Origin: an uncultured Alphaproteobacteria bacterium
GTDB taxonomy: Bacteria; Pseudomonadota; Alphaproteobacteria; Rs-D84
NCBI GenBank assembly: GCA_944389595.1
Contig: CALXMY010000008.1
Span: forward strand, 1-41,572
Direction: 5' to 3'
Length of the DNA: 41,572 bases
In this document: one piece after another, positions 34,271 to 41,572 of the stretch
Numbering within the stretch: the first letter of the stretch is position 1
Layout: each line of letters begins with the position of its first letter
Program-made: the position numbers and the translations under genes
Notes under the pieces: generated by a model
Told to the model about the DNA's origin: nothing
Database searches by the model: none
What the model saw: the letters and a program-made list of their open reading frames with translations, nothing else

Positions 34271-34676
34271 ATCGTGCACATGTGCCGCAATGCGGGTTTG
34301 GTGCGTCGATATAGCGACGGGTTGTATATTCGCCGGCTGGCTTATATGTTACAACCGGTTGATATACCTGGTAATGATCAATAACTTCGCTGTATGTTTT
34401 TACGCGCACTGGTGCCAATTCGCGTTTAGCCGGTTTACGGCAATCGCGCATTGTGCGTGCAACATCCATTGATGATGTGGCGCGGCATGGCATTGGCTTT
34501 GCAACAACGCGTACAGGTTCGGGATATACCGTATCAACATATGTTACGGTATCGATTTTAATTGTTTCATATGTGTCAAAAGTTTCTGTTTCGGTGTATG
34601 AATAACCATCTGCAAATGCGTTTGCGCACATACCAATGATTATTGCAAAAGCACCAAATAAAATTACTTTTTTCAT
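34269..34676 (-). CDS. Small secreted protein of unknown function
   Basis: The 135-residue precursor has a clear signal peptide, 'MKKVILFGAFAIIIGMCANA' with likely cleavage after FA (about residue 22), so it is periplasmic or exported. The mature part is rich in Thr, Tyr, Val and Glu ('YTETETFDTYETIKIDTVTY') and ends with paired cysteines ('HCGTCAR'). No family is recognised. AAAGGATTC precedes the ATG. It runs against the ribosomal gene direction and has a good promoter of its own. Confidence 0.75.
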   Translation of the reverse strand: MKKVILFGAFAIIIGMCANAFADGYSYTETETFDTYETIKIDTVTYVDTVYPEPVRVVAKPMPCRATSSMDVARTMRDCRKPAKRELAPVRVKTYSEVIDHYQVYQPVVTYKPAGEYTTRRYIDAPNPHCGTCAR

Positions 34677-34709
34677 TGCGAATCCTTTGTTCAGGTTATT
34701 ATCACATTA

Positions 34710-34732
34710 GTACAATATTTTTTAGTTGTCAA
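34710..34732 (-). promoter_or_regulatory. Promoter of the 34676 minus-strand gene
   Basis: On the minus strand TTGACA (34732-34727) is followed after 15 bases by TACTAA, or after 17 by TAATGT. The leader to the ATG at 34676 is about 30 bases and contains AAAGGA. Confidence 0.5.
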
Positions 34733-34788
34733 TATTTTTTGACAAAAATTTTTTGTATAAAATTGTTATTGTTATTTGTAATAATTAT

Positions 34789-34860
34789 TTGACTTTTGCG
34801 GTTTTGTAGTATAGAATTTTCGGGCGCGTTTGGGGTCAGTTCCCAATCGTGGCCGATTGG
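34789..34860 (+). promoter_or_regulatory. Promoter and leader hairpin of rpoA
   Basis: TTGACT (34789-34794), a 17-base spacer and TAGAAT (34812-34817) make a good promoter that shares ATTTGACTTTTGCGG with the rpsM promoter. In the leader CCAATCG (34843-34849) pairs with CGATTGG (34854-34860). TGGAGGA at about 34884 is the rpoA ribosome site. Confidence 0.65.
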
Positions 34861-34894
34861 CGAAAATGATAAACTAAGCCGAATGGAGGATTTT

Positions 34895-35923
34895 ATGATT
34901 GAAAAAAACTGGGTTACATTAATTAAGCCCAAAAAACTGAATATCAAAATTGATGAACATAATCCAAATCAAGCGACTTTGATTGCGGAACCACTGGAAA
35001 AGGGTTTTGGTTTGACATTGGGAACGGCGTTGCGTCGTGTGTTACTGTCTTCGTTACAGGGGTGTGCGCCGATTTATATCAAAATAGATGGCGTTCAGCA
35101 TGAATTTTCCAGCATTCCCGGTGTGCGCGAGGATGTTACAGATATCGTTTTGAATTTAAAAGGTGTTTATTTCAAGGCTTTGACCGAAGGTCAGCACAAG
35201 GCAACATTAAAGGCCAAGGGACCAATGGTCGTTACCGCTGGGATGATTGAAACAACCGGTGGGGTCGAGATTATGAACAAAGATGTCGAAATTTGCACGT
35301 TGGATAACGGGGCTAATTTAGACATGGAAATTACATTGGCAACGGGGCGTGGTTATGTTCCGGCATCTGCACATGCGGATGGGTTGCCATTGGGCGTTAT
35401 TCCGGTTGATTCAATCTTTTCACCGATTTTAAATGTTGCAACCGAAGTATCGGAAACGCGCGTTGGGCAAAGCACAGATTATGATAAATTGGAAATGACG
35501 GTTAAAACCAATGGTGCTGTATCGCCCGAAGATGCAATCGCATTGGCCGCGCGTATATTGACCGATCAATTGGTTGTGTTTATTAATTTCGAAGATCCGG
35601 CGCAAATCAATGCCCCGGTCGAGGAAGATAAAGCCAAAGATGCATTACCGTTTGATCCAAAATTGTTAAAGCATGTTGATGAATTGGAATTGTCGGTACG
35701 TGCAAACAATTGTTTGAAAAATGATAAAATTAACTGGTTGGGCGAATTGGTCCAAAAGACCGAAGCCGACATGTTAAAAACACCAAACTTTGGTCGCAAA
35801 TCGTTGAATGAAATCAAAGTTCAACTGGAGGCGATGGGCCTGAGTTTGGGTATGGAAGTCCCAGGATGGCCACCGGAAAATATCGCAGAATTGGCCAAAA
35901 AATACGAGGATCCATACAAATAA
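34895..35923 (+). CDS. rpoA: RNA polymerase alpha subunit
   Basis: Alpha dimerises to scaffold RNA polymerase and its C-terminal domain contacts promoters and activators. The 342-residue protein starts at the ATG at 34895 after TGGAGGA; longer frames from 34796 were rejected. The N-terminal domain has '[20 protein letters not shown]' and '[20 protein letters not shown]'. The C-terminal domain, after a linker, reads '[20 protein letters not shown]' and '[20 protein letters not shown]'. rpsD is not present, so it forms a two-gene unit with rplQ. Confidence 0.98.
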   Translation: MIEKNWVTLIKPKKLNIKIDEHNPNQATLIAEPLEKGFGLTLGTALRRVLLSSLQGCAPIYIKIDGVQHEFSSIPGVREDVTDIVLNLKGVYFKALTEGQHKATLKAKGPMVVTAGMIETTGGVEIMNKDVEICTLDNGANLDMEITLATGRGYVPASAHADGLPLGVIPVDSIFSPILNVATEVSETRVGQSTDYDKLEMTVKTNGAVSPEDAIALAARILTDQLVVFINFEDPAQINAPVEEDKAKDALPFDPKLLKHVDELELSVRANNCLKNDKINWLGELVQKTEADMLKTPNFGRKSLNEIKVQLEAMGLSLGMEVPGWPPENIAELAKKYEDPYK

Positions 35924-35974
35924 ATTCGTGTTGCTGAAATTATAATGTTTCAGGGCGCGGTGTCTCGAACCAAT

Positions 35975-35990
35975 CCCCGGGAAACCGGGG
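35975..35990 (+). other. GNRA-tetraloop hairpin, rpoA-rplQ
   Basis: CCCCGG (35975-35980), loop GAAA, CCGGGG (35985-35990). A six-pair GC stem with a GNRA loop is very stable. TGAAA/TTTCA lies just upstream. Confidence 0.6.
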
Positions 35991-36016
35991 CAGAAACAAA
36001 CGCAAAGGAGTAATCA

Positions 36017-36565
36017 ATGAGACATATGAAAGCAGGGCGCACGTTTAATCGTGACACCAATGCACGCAAGGCCATGTTTATTGGTTTGGCGAAAAACTTA
36101 ATTGAAAAAGAACAAATAAAAACTACATTGCCAAAGGCCAAAGCTTTACGCGGGGTTGTCGAAAAATTGATTACCCGTGCCAAGGTTGATTCTGTGGCTA
36201 ATCGTCGTTTGGTGGCCAGTGAATTGGGCAATGCGTCCGCAGATACGGTAAAAAAACTGTTTACTGTTTTGGGGCCGCGTTATGCCAATCGTCCGGGTGG
36301 TTATACCCGTGTGTTAAAGGCTGGCTTTCGTTATGGTGATGCCGCGCCAATGGCAATTATTGAATTGGTTGATCGTGATGTAAATGCGAAAAAGGTTGTA
36401 AAACCGGCCGCAGATACAGATGAAAAGGCAACAGAAAAATCAGCGGATAAAGCCGATAAGAAAGAAAAAGCCCCAAAGGCAAAAAAAGAAGCCCCAAAGG
36501 AAGAGGCAAAATCCGATGAAAAAAAGGCCGATGCACCAAAACGTCGTCGTGCGGCCAGTAAATAA
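36017..36565 (+). CDS. rplQ: 50S ribosomal protein L17 with basic-acidic tail
   Basis: L17 is near the tunnel exit. The first 120 residues or so match the family ('[20 protein letters not shown]', '[20 protein letters not shown]', '[20 protein letters not shown]', '[12 protein letters not shown]'). The remaining roughly 55 residues are a Lys/Glu/Ala tail rich in DEK and APK, ending RRRAASK. Tails of this kind occur in alphaproteobacteria. AAAGGAG precedes the ATG. Confidence 0.97.
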   Translation: MRHMKAGRTFNRDTNARKAMFIGLAKNLIEKEQIKTTLPKAKALRGVVEKLITRAKVDSVANRRLVASELGNASADTVKKLFTVLGPRYANRPGGYTRVLKAGFRYGDAAPMAIIELVDRDVNAKKVVKPAADTDEKATEKSADKADKKEKAPKAKKEAPKEEAKSDEKKADAPKRRRAASK

Positions 36566-36592
36566 AAATTCCCCCGTTTGGGGGATTTTTTT
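36566..36592. terminator. Terminator after rplQ
   Basis: TCCCCC (36570-36575) pairs with GGGGGA (36580-36585) around GTTT, with flanking A and T runs. It ends the alpha operon and may also serve the converging minus-strand gene. Confidence 0.85.
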
Positions 36593-36600
36593 ATATGTTT

Positions 36601-37602
36601 TTATTTTAATTCATTCAAATCTGTGATAACTGTGATGCCGGCGTTTTGCCAATTTTCACGTAATGTATCAAAATCCATCAAATTTGTATTGGCCAGATAA
36701 ATAACTGGGCGTAATCCGGTTGCGGATGCGGTGTTAATAATTTCGCGGATGGGTGATGGCCGTTGTTTGCCCGCGGCAAACCATGTTTCGTCGTCTGCGA
36801 CCCAAAAGTCCGGGTCAATATGTGCGGCAATCACATCCGTGTCAGTCAATAAAAGTCCGTTTGATATTGAAAAATTTATACCTTGGGCTGTCAGATATTG
36901 GGCAACAGGTATCAATTCATCTGGTAAATTATTTTGTTCGGCTGCGGGTTGTGGTGTTTCTGGGGTTGTGTCATCATTTTTTTCATCGTCATCAAAATTA
37001 ACATCAGAAAAAATTGGCGTAAATGATGATATGCCATTGTCAATGTCAAAATCGGTTGGTAATGGTAATTCACCAGTGGTCGGTTCATCCGGCATTGGTT
37101 GTGATGCCAGTTGTTGGTTGCCGATTGATGTGACGATGTTTCTGATGTCAAAATTTGATTTTGGCGCAGGTCCTGTATGCAGACGTGCGCGATCAAATGC
37201 GAATTGTAATTCGGTGGGGATTGATTTTTTTGGTGCGTCATCAATTTCTGTGGAAGGTTTGATTGTGGCGGAATCGTTTGATTCATCATCCGGCTTTTTT
37301 TTGTCTTCATTTGGCACAGGTTGCATAAATTTGGGAATTTTTACCGTGATTAACGGTTTTTTTGTGCGCACAATAATCATGGTTGTTGCGATATACATTG
37401 GCAGTGCCGCCAAAATTAATATGCCAAAGACAAAACCAGGGAATCCGCGCAAATGTGCATGCATTAATATTTGCCATTGTGTGGATGAAAAAATATTGAA
37501 ATTAAACATCCACTTCAAAATGCCCCACATGATAAAAATGTAACATATGGTCCATATGATGGCATATTTGTTTTTTTGTAAAATTTCAAAGAATTTATTC
37601 AT
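36601..37602 (-). CDS. Two-pass membrane protein with cytoplasmic C-terminal domain
   Basis: The product (333 residues) is not recognised. Two hydrophobic segments near residues 13-35 and 54-78 anchor the N-terminus. A long low-complexity Asp/Pro/Thr/Glu linker (about 100-230) follows. The C-terminal domain (about 230-333) reads 'ELIPVAQYLTAQGINFSISN', 'LLLTDTDVIAAHIDPDFWVA' and 'RPVIYLANTNLMDFDTLREN'. This last part has a Rossmann-like or nuclease-like (NERD-style) layout, but the catalytic residues expected for NERD are not seen, so no function is claimed. The ATG at 37602 is fixed by a promoter that predicts a start at the codon. Confidence 0.7.
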   Translation of the reverse strand: MNKFFEILQKNKYAIIWTICYIFIMWGILKWMFNFNIFSSTQWQILMHAHLRGFPGFVFGILILAALPMYIATTMIIVRTKKPLITVKIPKFMQPVPNEDKKKPDDESNDSATIKPSTEIDDAPKKSIPTELQFAFDRARLHTGPAPKSNFDIRNIVTSIGNQQLASQPMPDEPTTGELPLPTDFDIDNGISSFTPIFSDVNFDDDEKNDDTTPETPQPAAEQNNLPDELIPVAQYLTAQGINFSISNGLLLTDTDVIAAHIDPDFWVADDETWFAAGKQRPSPIREIINTASATGLRPVIYLANTNLMDFDTLRENWQNAGITVITDLNELK

Positions 37603-37608
37603 ACTTAA

Positions 37609-37636
37609 ATTATAGACAATTGTTGATATTTGTCAA
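37609..37636 (-). promoter_or_regulatory. Consensus promoter of the 37602 gene, leaderless arrangement
   Basis: On the minus strand, TTGACA (37636-37631), a 16-base spacer and TATAAT (37614-37609) are both perfect hexamers. The -10 box ends six bases before the ATG, so the transcript should start at the codon; no ribosome site exists. Confidence 0.7.
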
Positions 37637-37701
37637 TATTTTTTGTATGTGTTATGCGTTTATGGTGTTCAAAAAATGTTTTTTTTGCTATTTTTTTATG
37701 G

Positions 37702-37730
37702 TATAATTATACATTGATATCAAGGGGGGA
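37702..37730 (+). promoter_or_regulatory. -10 box and strong ribosome site of the 37736 gene
   Basis: TATAAT (37702-37707) and the purine-rich AAGGGGGGA (37722-37730) precede the ATG at 37736. A clear -35 is not seen; upstream is a T-rich run. Confidence 0.45.
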
Positions 37731-37735
37731 CTTTT

Positions 37736-39856
37736 ATGAGTTCTTTGAAAAAAATGTTTTGTATGTCCGTTGTCGGATTGGGAATGATTGCATTTGCCGG
37801 CAATGTTTTTGCCGCAGATACGGCGACCGGGCGTGCCGCGTATAATAATGTTACGGGTGGATCCGCGCGTCAAAATCGTGCGGGGGCAATGACATCTATG
37901 TCGTCACAACGTATGCCGACTATGCCGACATTGCCGAATTTTACAGTGGGGAATACTTCGCCCAGTTTACCGCCGGATGTCGTGGGACCTGAAAAACCGG
38001 ACCCAGAACCCGAAGACCCAGATCCAGGGGTGGATCCGGAATGTCCGGATGGCGGTGTTAAGGATTCAGAATATACGGTTGATAACTGTATGGATGATTT
38101 GTTAATGTGCATTAACACCGGGGCGTTGTCTGGCGGGTTAAATGACATGTTTAACGAAGATTTGCGGAATTCCATTGTAAATGGAATGAGTTTATGCGCA
38201 ACCCAGGTTGAACGCTGTATTGCCGAGGTTCGGCGCGATTGTAAAAACATTTATCGTACGGCTGCGGATGTTTGGATTGACTTTAATTCACGACGCGTGC
38301 AACCGGCGTATTATAATTTTGTGTTACAAAAAACCGGATTAACCCCAAATCAGGCGGAAAACACTTGTTTGTTATTGGATGTTAATACATATGGTTCGTC
38401 GTTTGATGCGGTATCAAATTCTGGGCGGGTTACCGCGGAATATAATATCGGCGTTGGGGCATATAACGGCCAGGCGGGTAATATATTGGTGAAACGTAAT
38501 CCCCAGGGTGTTGAATTGAACTATGGCAATTCTGGTGTAGATGGGCAACGTGGTCATTATGCACGTTGGGATCCGACAACGGCGGAATGTTGGGTTCGTG
38601 TTGGCGCATATAACAAAGACAGTCAAATTAAAAACAGTTGGTTGTTTGGCGCGGTTGGTAATGACCAGCCGGCCGAGGTATGGCGGCAAACGGGCGATAC
38701 ATTTACATGTAACCGTGATTTGTTTGGATTTTCATTAATGAATCAAACAAATACAACCGCAGTGGTTGGTATTGGTGGCGGCGCGTTGGTTGGTGCGGGT
38801 GTTGGCGCAATTGCCGGACATGGTGCACGTGCATTTGATTGCGCACGGGAAAATCATCGCGAAATGCTGACCGAGGCATTGCGTGCAGATTCTAATTTTG
38901 GCACAATCAGCGAATATTTGCGGAATACTATACCGGCAACCGTTGATGTCATAGACCAGGCACAATGTCAGGAAATTGTTGATTTATATAACAGATATAT
39001 TCAACTTGAAACTGCATTGGCAAAATGCGATACAACATCGTTTAGCAGTGAAACTGTGGATGTTTTGGCAACTGTTAACATAACCTGTCAGGGTTATAAC
39101 AGTCCCCAGGAATGCTTTAATAAGGTTGCCGAATTTTCCGATTGTGCGGCGCAGAATTTTACCACGTTGCAACAATGTGCTGATTATTTGGCAAATAATT
39201 TGGCACAAAGTGCCCTGGCGGATTTATCGAAAAATTATCAATCCACCGGCAGTGGTAATGATAATCCATTATGCAGTTTTGAACCGTTGAATTTGGCGCG
39301 CGCCAATGGCACATCAATTTATTGCAATCCTGGTAACAGTAATCAATGTCGTGATGCCGGCGAAATAAAAATAGATATGGATCGTTTGGATGATGTGTTT
39401 ACCAGTGAAATCGAAGATTTGCTGCAAAATGGCGAAGAATCAAATATGGGTAAAAGTATCGGTATTGGTGCCGGTGTTGGGGCGGGGGCCGGCGGATTGG
39501 CCACTGCAATTACGGCGTTTGTCGAACGCAGCAATATTAATTGTCGCGTTGGCGATGGTTTGGCCCAGGTTGGTTATGGTAAATCGTATTCGATTGGTTC
39601 GTTAAAGGATTTCTATGTGAAATGGAATTTGAATTTGCCTGATACAATTATGCCAACAGGTACGGCCGTGGATTGTGATTCATGGAAACGTACATGCGGC
39701 ACAATACATGATTTGAATCAGTGTAAAATGGCGCAAATTCATTACAAGCCGGCCGATGCAGTAACTGTAACATTGGTGCCCACGGCGTGCACAGTATCGG
39801 GCAGTGTGTGCATTGAAAACTATCCAGTTGCTAAATCATACGGCGCATGTGAATAA
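37736..39856 (+). CDS. Large secreted cysteine-rich protein of unknown function
   Basis: The 706-residue precursor has an N-terminal signal peptide 'MSSLKKMFCMSVVGLGMIAF', ending at about 'NVFA-AD' (cleavage near residue 27). A Pro/Asp/Glu linker (about 75-105, 'DPEPEDPDPGVDPECPDGG') leads into a cysteine-rich body with more than 20 Cys. Two Gly-rich hydrophobic stretches, 'VVGIGGGALVGAGVGAIAG' and 'IGIGAGVGAGAGGLATAITA', look like glycine zippers that could insert in a membrane or oligomerise. 'C-ATQVER-C' (154-161) recurs as C-TTQVKE-C in the gene at the right edge. No known domain is identified. An exported surface or envelope role is likely because of the signal peptide and disulfide-prone content. 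Confidence 0.75.
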   Translation: MSSLKKMFCMSVVGLGMIAFAGNVFAADTATGRAAYNNVTGGSARQNRAGAMTSMSSQRMPTMPTLPNFTVGNTSPSLPPDVVGPEKPDPEPEDPDPGVDPECPDGGVKDSEYTVDNCMDDLLMCINTGALSGGLNDMFNEDLRNSIVNGMSLCATQVERCIAEVRRDCKNIYRTAADVWIDFNSRRVQPAYYNFVLQKTGLTPNQAENTCLLLDVNTYGSSFDAVSNSGRVTAEYNIGVGAYNGQAGNILVKRNPQGVELNYGNSGVDGQRGHYARWDPTTAECWVRVGAYNKDSQIKNSWLFGAVGNDQPAEVWRQTGDTFTCNRDLFGFSLMNQTNTTAVVGIGGGALVGAGVGAIAGHGARAFDCARENHREMLTEALRADSNFGTISEYLRNTIPATVDVIDQAQCQEIVDLYNRYIQLETALAKCDTTSFSSETVDVLATVNITCQGYNSPQECFNKVAEFSDCAAQNFTTLQQCADYLANNLAQSALADLSKNYQSTGSGNDNPLCSFEPLNLARANGTSIYCNPGNSNQCRDAGEIKIDMDRLDDVFTSEIEDLLQNGEESNMGKSIGIGAGVGAGAGGLATAITAFVERSNINCRVGDGLAQVGYGKSYSIGSLKDFYVKWNLNLPDTIMPTGTAVDCDSWKRTCGTIHDLNQCKMAQIHYKPADAVTVTLVPTACTVSGSVCIENYPVAKSYGACE

Positions 39857-40198
39857 AAATTAATCAAGGTGTTGGCAGTGAATATACCGCCGGGTTTATC
39901 CCGGCGGTATGTTATAGATAACAAAGAATAAACATTGTTCATGGTAATGTATTGAATTCGGAATATGGGTAAATATATCTGCGGGCCCGTCTTTTTTTCC
40001 TGGACAGTTACGCCATGTTTACAACGGCAAGAATTTCTGTGCGGTATACAGGCATTAATTACCAGTGGGCCGTGGTCAAACAAAATGCCGGCCCATAAAA
40101 TTATTCATTGTGCCTACCGGGGCAGGGTCAGTATTTATTCGGCCCACAGGAATTTTGTGTTCGGTTACAGTATGATGGCACCATGTGAAAACATATCT
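39857..40198. other. 342-base gap with one hairpin and possible coding remains
   Basis: ATACCGCCGGG (39884-39894) pairs with CCCGGCGGTAT (39900-39910) around TTTAT; no T run follows, so a terminator role is uncertain. The rest has short frames on both strands, none with a ribosome site. A minus-strand stretch near 40100-40190 reads as cysteine-rich peptide fragments (FHMVPSYCNRTQNSCGPN) broken by stops, perhaps decayed coding sequence. No gene is called. Confidence 0.4.
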
Positions 40199-41572
40199 TT
40201 ACATTTTGATGGTAGTGGTTGTTGTAACCGGATCCATAAATGATTGGCATGCAACACCTTCGAAATGTTGAGTTATCTGTGTCGAATTTGTACTGACACC
40301 TAGATTAAGTCCAAATAAACCGCCGCCGCCTTTGCAGCCACCACCGCCCAAAAGACCGCCACCTAATGAACTGCATGTAGTTTTGTTTTTTTGATCTGTT
40401 AAAATAATTTCTTTCATGGTTTCACATAACACAGTCGTTGTTGTTAAAGTACATGTACTGGTTGATGGTGAATATACCGATGACATAGATACGCGTCCAG
40501 TCATGTTATCATGGCCATCAGTTTGTATGAATTCGGAATAACCCTGTTGATACACCGATGCAAGATCTGATAATTTTGCCCCGGAAATTACATATTTGGT
40601 TGCATATAGTCCATCCGAATTTAGTCCAGGAGAATTATGATTTTCATCGTCGTCGTCACCACTATTAAATATATCTTCTACAAATGGTGCGGAATATGCG
40701 CTGCATATTGCTTCATTATTATCACCAACTGCATATTCTGTACATTGTGGATCACTGCTGGATGCCATTGCCGCGCACAGAACAGATTTGACCTGTTCTT
40801 CCTGATCTTTTAGGGCATCTTCAACTAACTCGTTATATTTTTTTGTATAATTTTGTTTTGCTTGATCCAATCCACTGTCAACAATAATCATTATTAATGA
40901 ATCCAACAGATGTGGGAATCTGGCTGTGGCATATGCAGCACCACGACGTACCTGGGACATATTTCGCCCTTCGGTACACAATTGAATATCTGGATCTTGG
41001 CGCAAAATTGCAATTTTTTGTTCAATTTTATTTGATACTGATTCTAATGCTGATATTGCACGGGCGGCCCCAGGATCGTTTTCATTTAAGTGATTTTTAT
41101 AATCATTAATATTTATTTCATATGTAGTATACTCTACGTTCGGGTTGTTTTCTGATTCACGTGATGTTTTGTTTATTTGTACATTTCCAAATGATAATAA
41201 TCCATCTATGACATAATTTCCATCCTCGTCAGTATAACTAAGCAGACTTTCTGTTCCGATTACATTATCATCGGCAAATGCGGAACATGTTGTAAGGCCG
41301 CCACATAATTCCACCATTTTATCGCTAACAGTTTTCTGACATTGATCCAACATTGAATTATCAATATCTAAATAAATACCTTGAATTATATTTTCAATTT
41401 GTTCTATGGATGTAATTAAATCATTACCCTCGCTATCAACTTGTTGACACGAGGTTAATAAATCCATTGGGCACATTTGCCGGATGCTGTCCAAATCCAA
41501 CCCGATACATTGCGTGTAATCTTCGCCACATCTGTCGGTGGATTGCAGACATTCTTTGACCTGAGTGGTGCA
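40199..41572 (-). CDS. Cysteine-rich protein, partial (start lies beyond the window)
   Basis: The frame is open through the window edge at 41572, so the N-terminus is missing; a TTG-started shorter version from 41500 is not favoured because the upstream codons continue in frame (C-TTQVKE-C then more Cys). About 457 residues are visible: a cysteine-rich start with 'QMCPMDLLTSCQQVDSEGN', a helical region, an acidic loop 'NSGDDDDENHNSPG', and near the end a Gly-rich 'GGGLLGGGGCKGGGGLFGLN' segment followed by 'VTTTTTIKM'. No family is recognised. It resembles the 37736 protein in cysteine content and one motif and may belong to the same envelope or secretion-linked group. Confidence 0.65.
   Translation of the reverse strand, partial: CTTQVKECLQSTDRCGEDYTQCIGLDLDSIRQMCPMDLLTSCQQVDSEGNDLITSIEQIENIIQGIYLDIDNSMLDQCQKTVSDKMVELCGGLTTCSAFADDNVIGTESLLSYTDEDGNYVIDGLLSFGNVQINKTSRESENNPNVEYTTYEININDYKNHLNENDPGAARAISALESVSNKIEQKIAILRQDPDIQLCTEGRNMSQVRRGAAYATARFPHLLDSLIMIIVDSGLDQAKQNYTKKYNELVEDALKDQEEQVKSVLCAAMASSSDPQCTEYAVGDNNEAICSAYSAPFVEDIFNSGDDDDENHNSPGLNSDGLYATKYVISGAKLSDLASVYQQGYSEFIQTDGHDNMTGRVSMSSVYSPSTSTCTLTTTTVLCETMKEIILTDQKNKTTCSSLGGGLLGGGGCKGGGGLFGLNLGVSTNSTQITQHFEGVACQSFMDPVTTTTTIKM

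Noticed and set aside
36601..37602. NERD-type nuclease in the C-terminal half
   Set aside because: The overall layout is suggestive, but the expected acidic and Lys catalytic residues are not present.
39965..40243. 92-residue plus-strand frame in the right-hand gap
   Set aside because: No ribosome site, overlaps the real gene on the other strand, and has no recognisable features.

Overview
The window reads as an AT-rich Gram-negative alphaproteobacterial chromosome segment, probably from an uncultured, small-genome or host-associated lineage (inference). Supporting signs are: a contiguous str-S10-spc-alpha ribosomal supercluster starting rpsL-rpsG-fusA-tuf and running straight into rpsJ; acpP, fabF and mltG nearby in the same order and orientation; an outer-membrane beta-barrel protein ending in Phe; a 6S-like RNA; and the standard genetic code with TGA used as stop. 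No species can be named from the sequence alone.

Left part (1-16213). A G-rich REP-like palindrome is followed by rbfA (minus strand), a YqaA/DedA-like membrane protein, and lepA. Directly behind lepA sits a tight run of four genes of one unrecognised cysteine-containing family; the fourth carries an N-terminal acyl carrier protein (ACP) domain. Next is an integrase-shaped protein that has lost its catalytic residues. Then come acpP and fabF, each with its own terminator, a 685-residue leucine-rich-repeat protein overlapping a cyclophilin gene, tRNA-Pro(CGG), an acyl-CoA synthetase, an unknown 437-residue protein, a frameshifted XRE regulator, the 6S-like RNA, mltG and a secreted outer-membrane protein. 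acpP-fabF-mltG looks like an ancestral fatty-acid/cell-wall neighbourhood opened by about 6.5 kb of accessory genes.

Middle part (16214-36592). A heptanucleotide array and a second REP-like palindrome lie just upstream of a near-consensus promoter (TTGACA-17-TATAGT). This promoter drives rpsL-rpsG-fusA-tuf-rpsJ-rplC-rplD-rplW-rplB-rpsS-rplV-rpsC-rplP-rpmC-rpsQ-rplN-rplX-rplE-rpsN-rpsH-rplF-rplR-rpsE-rpmD-rplO-secY. adk is absent after secY. rpsM-rpsK and rpoA-rplQ have separate promoters that share a 15-base identical block. Two non-ribosomal genes, one on the opposite strand, split rpsK from rpoA. The gaps between ribosomal genes are long for such an operon, and most contain a hairpin; two of these hairpins share the same core sequence with a compensated closing base pair.

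Right part (36593-41572). Here are a two-pass membrane protein with a cytoplasmic tail (minus), a secreted cysteine-rich 706-residue protein (plus), and the 3' part of a second large cysteine-rich protein (minus, running off the window). The last two share a C-x-T-Q-V-x-x-C motif and may be distant relatives. Three genes (12346 plus, 14173 plus, 37602 minus) have promoter -10 boxes placed so that transcription should begin at or next to the ATG, which suggests leaderless mRNAs.
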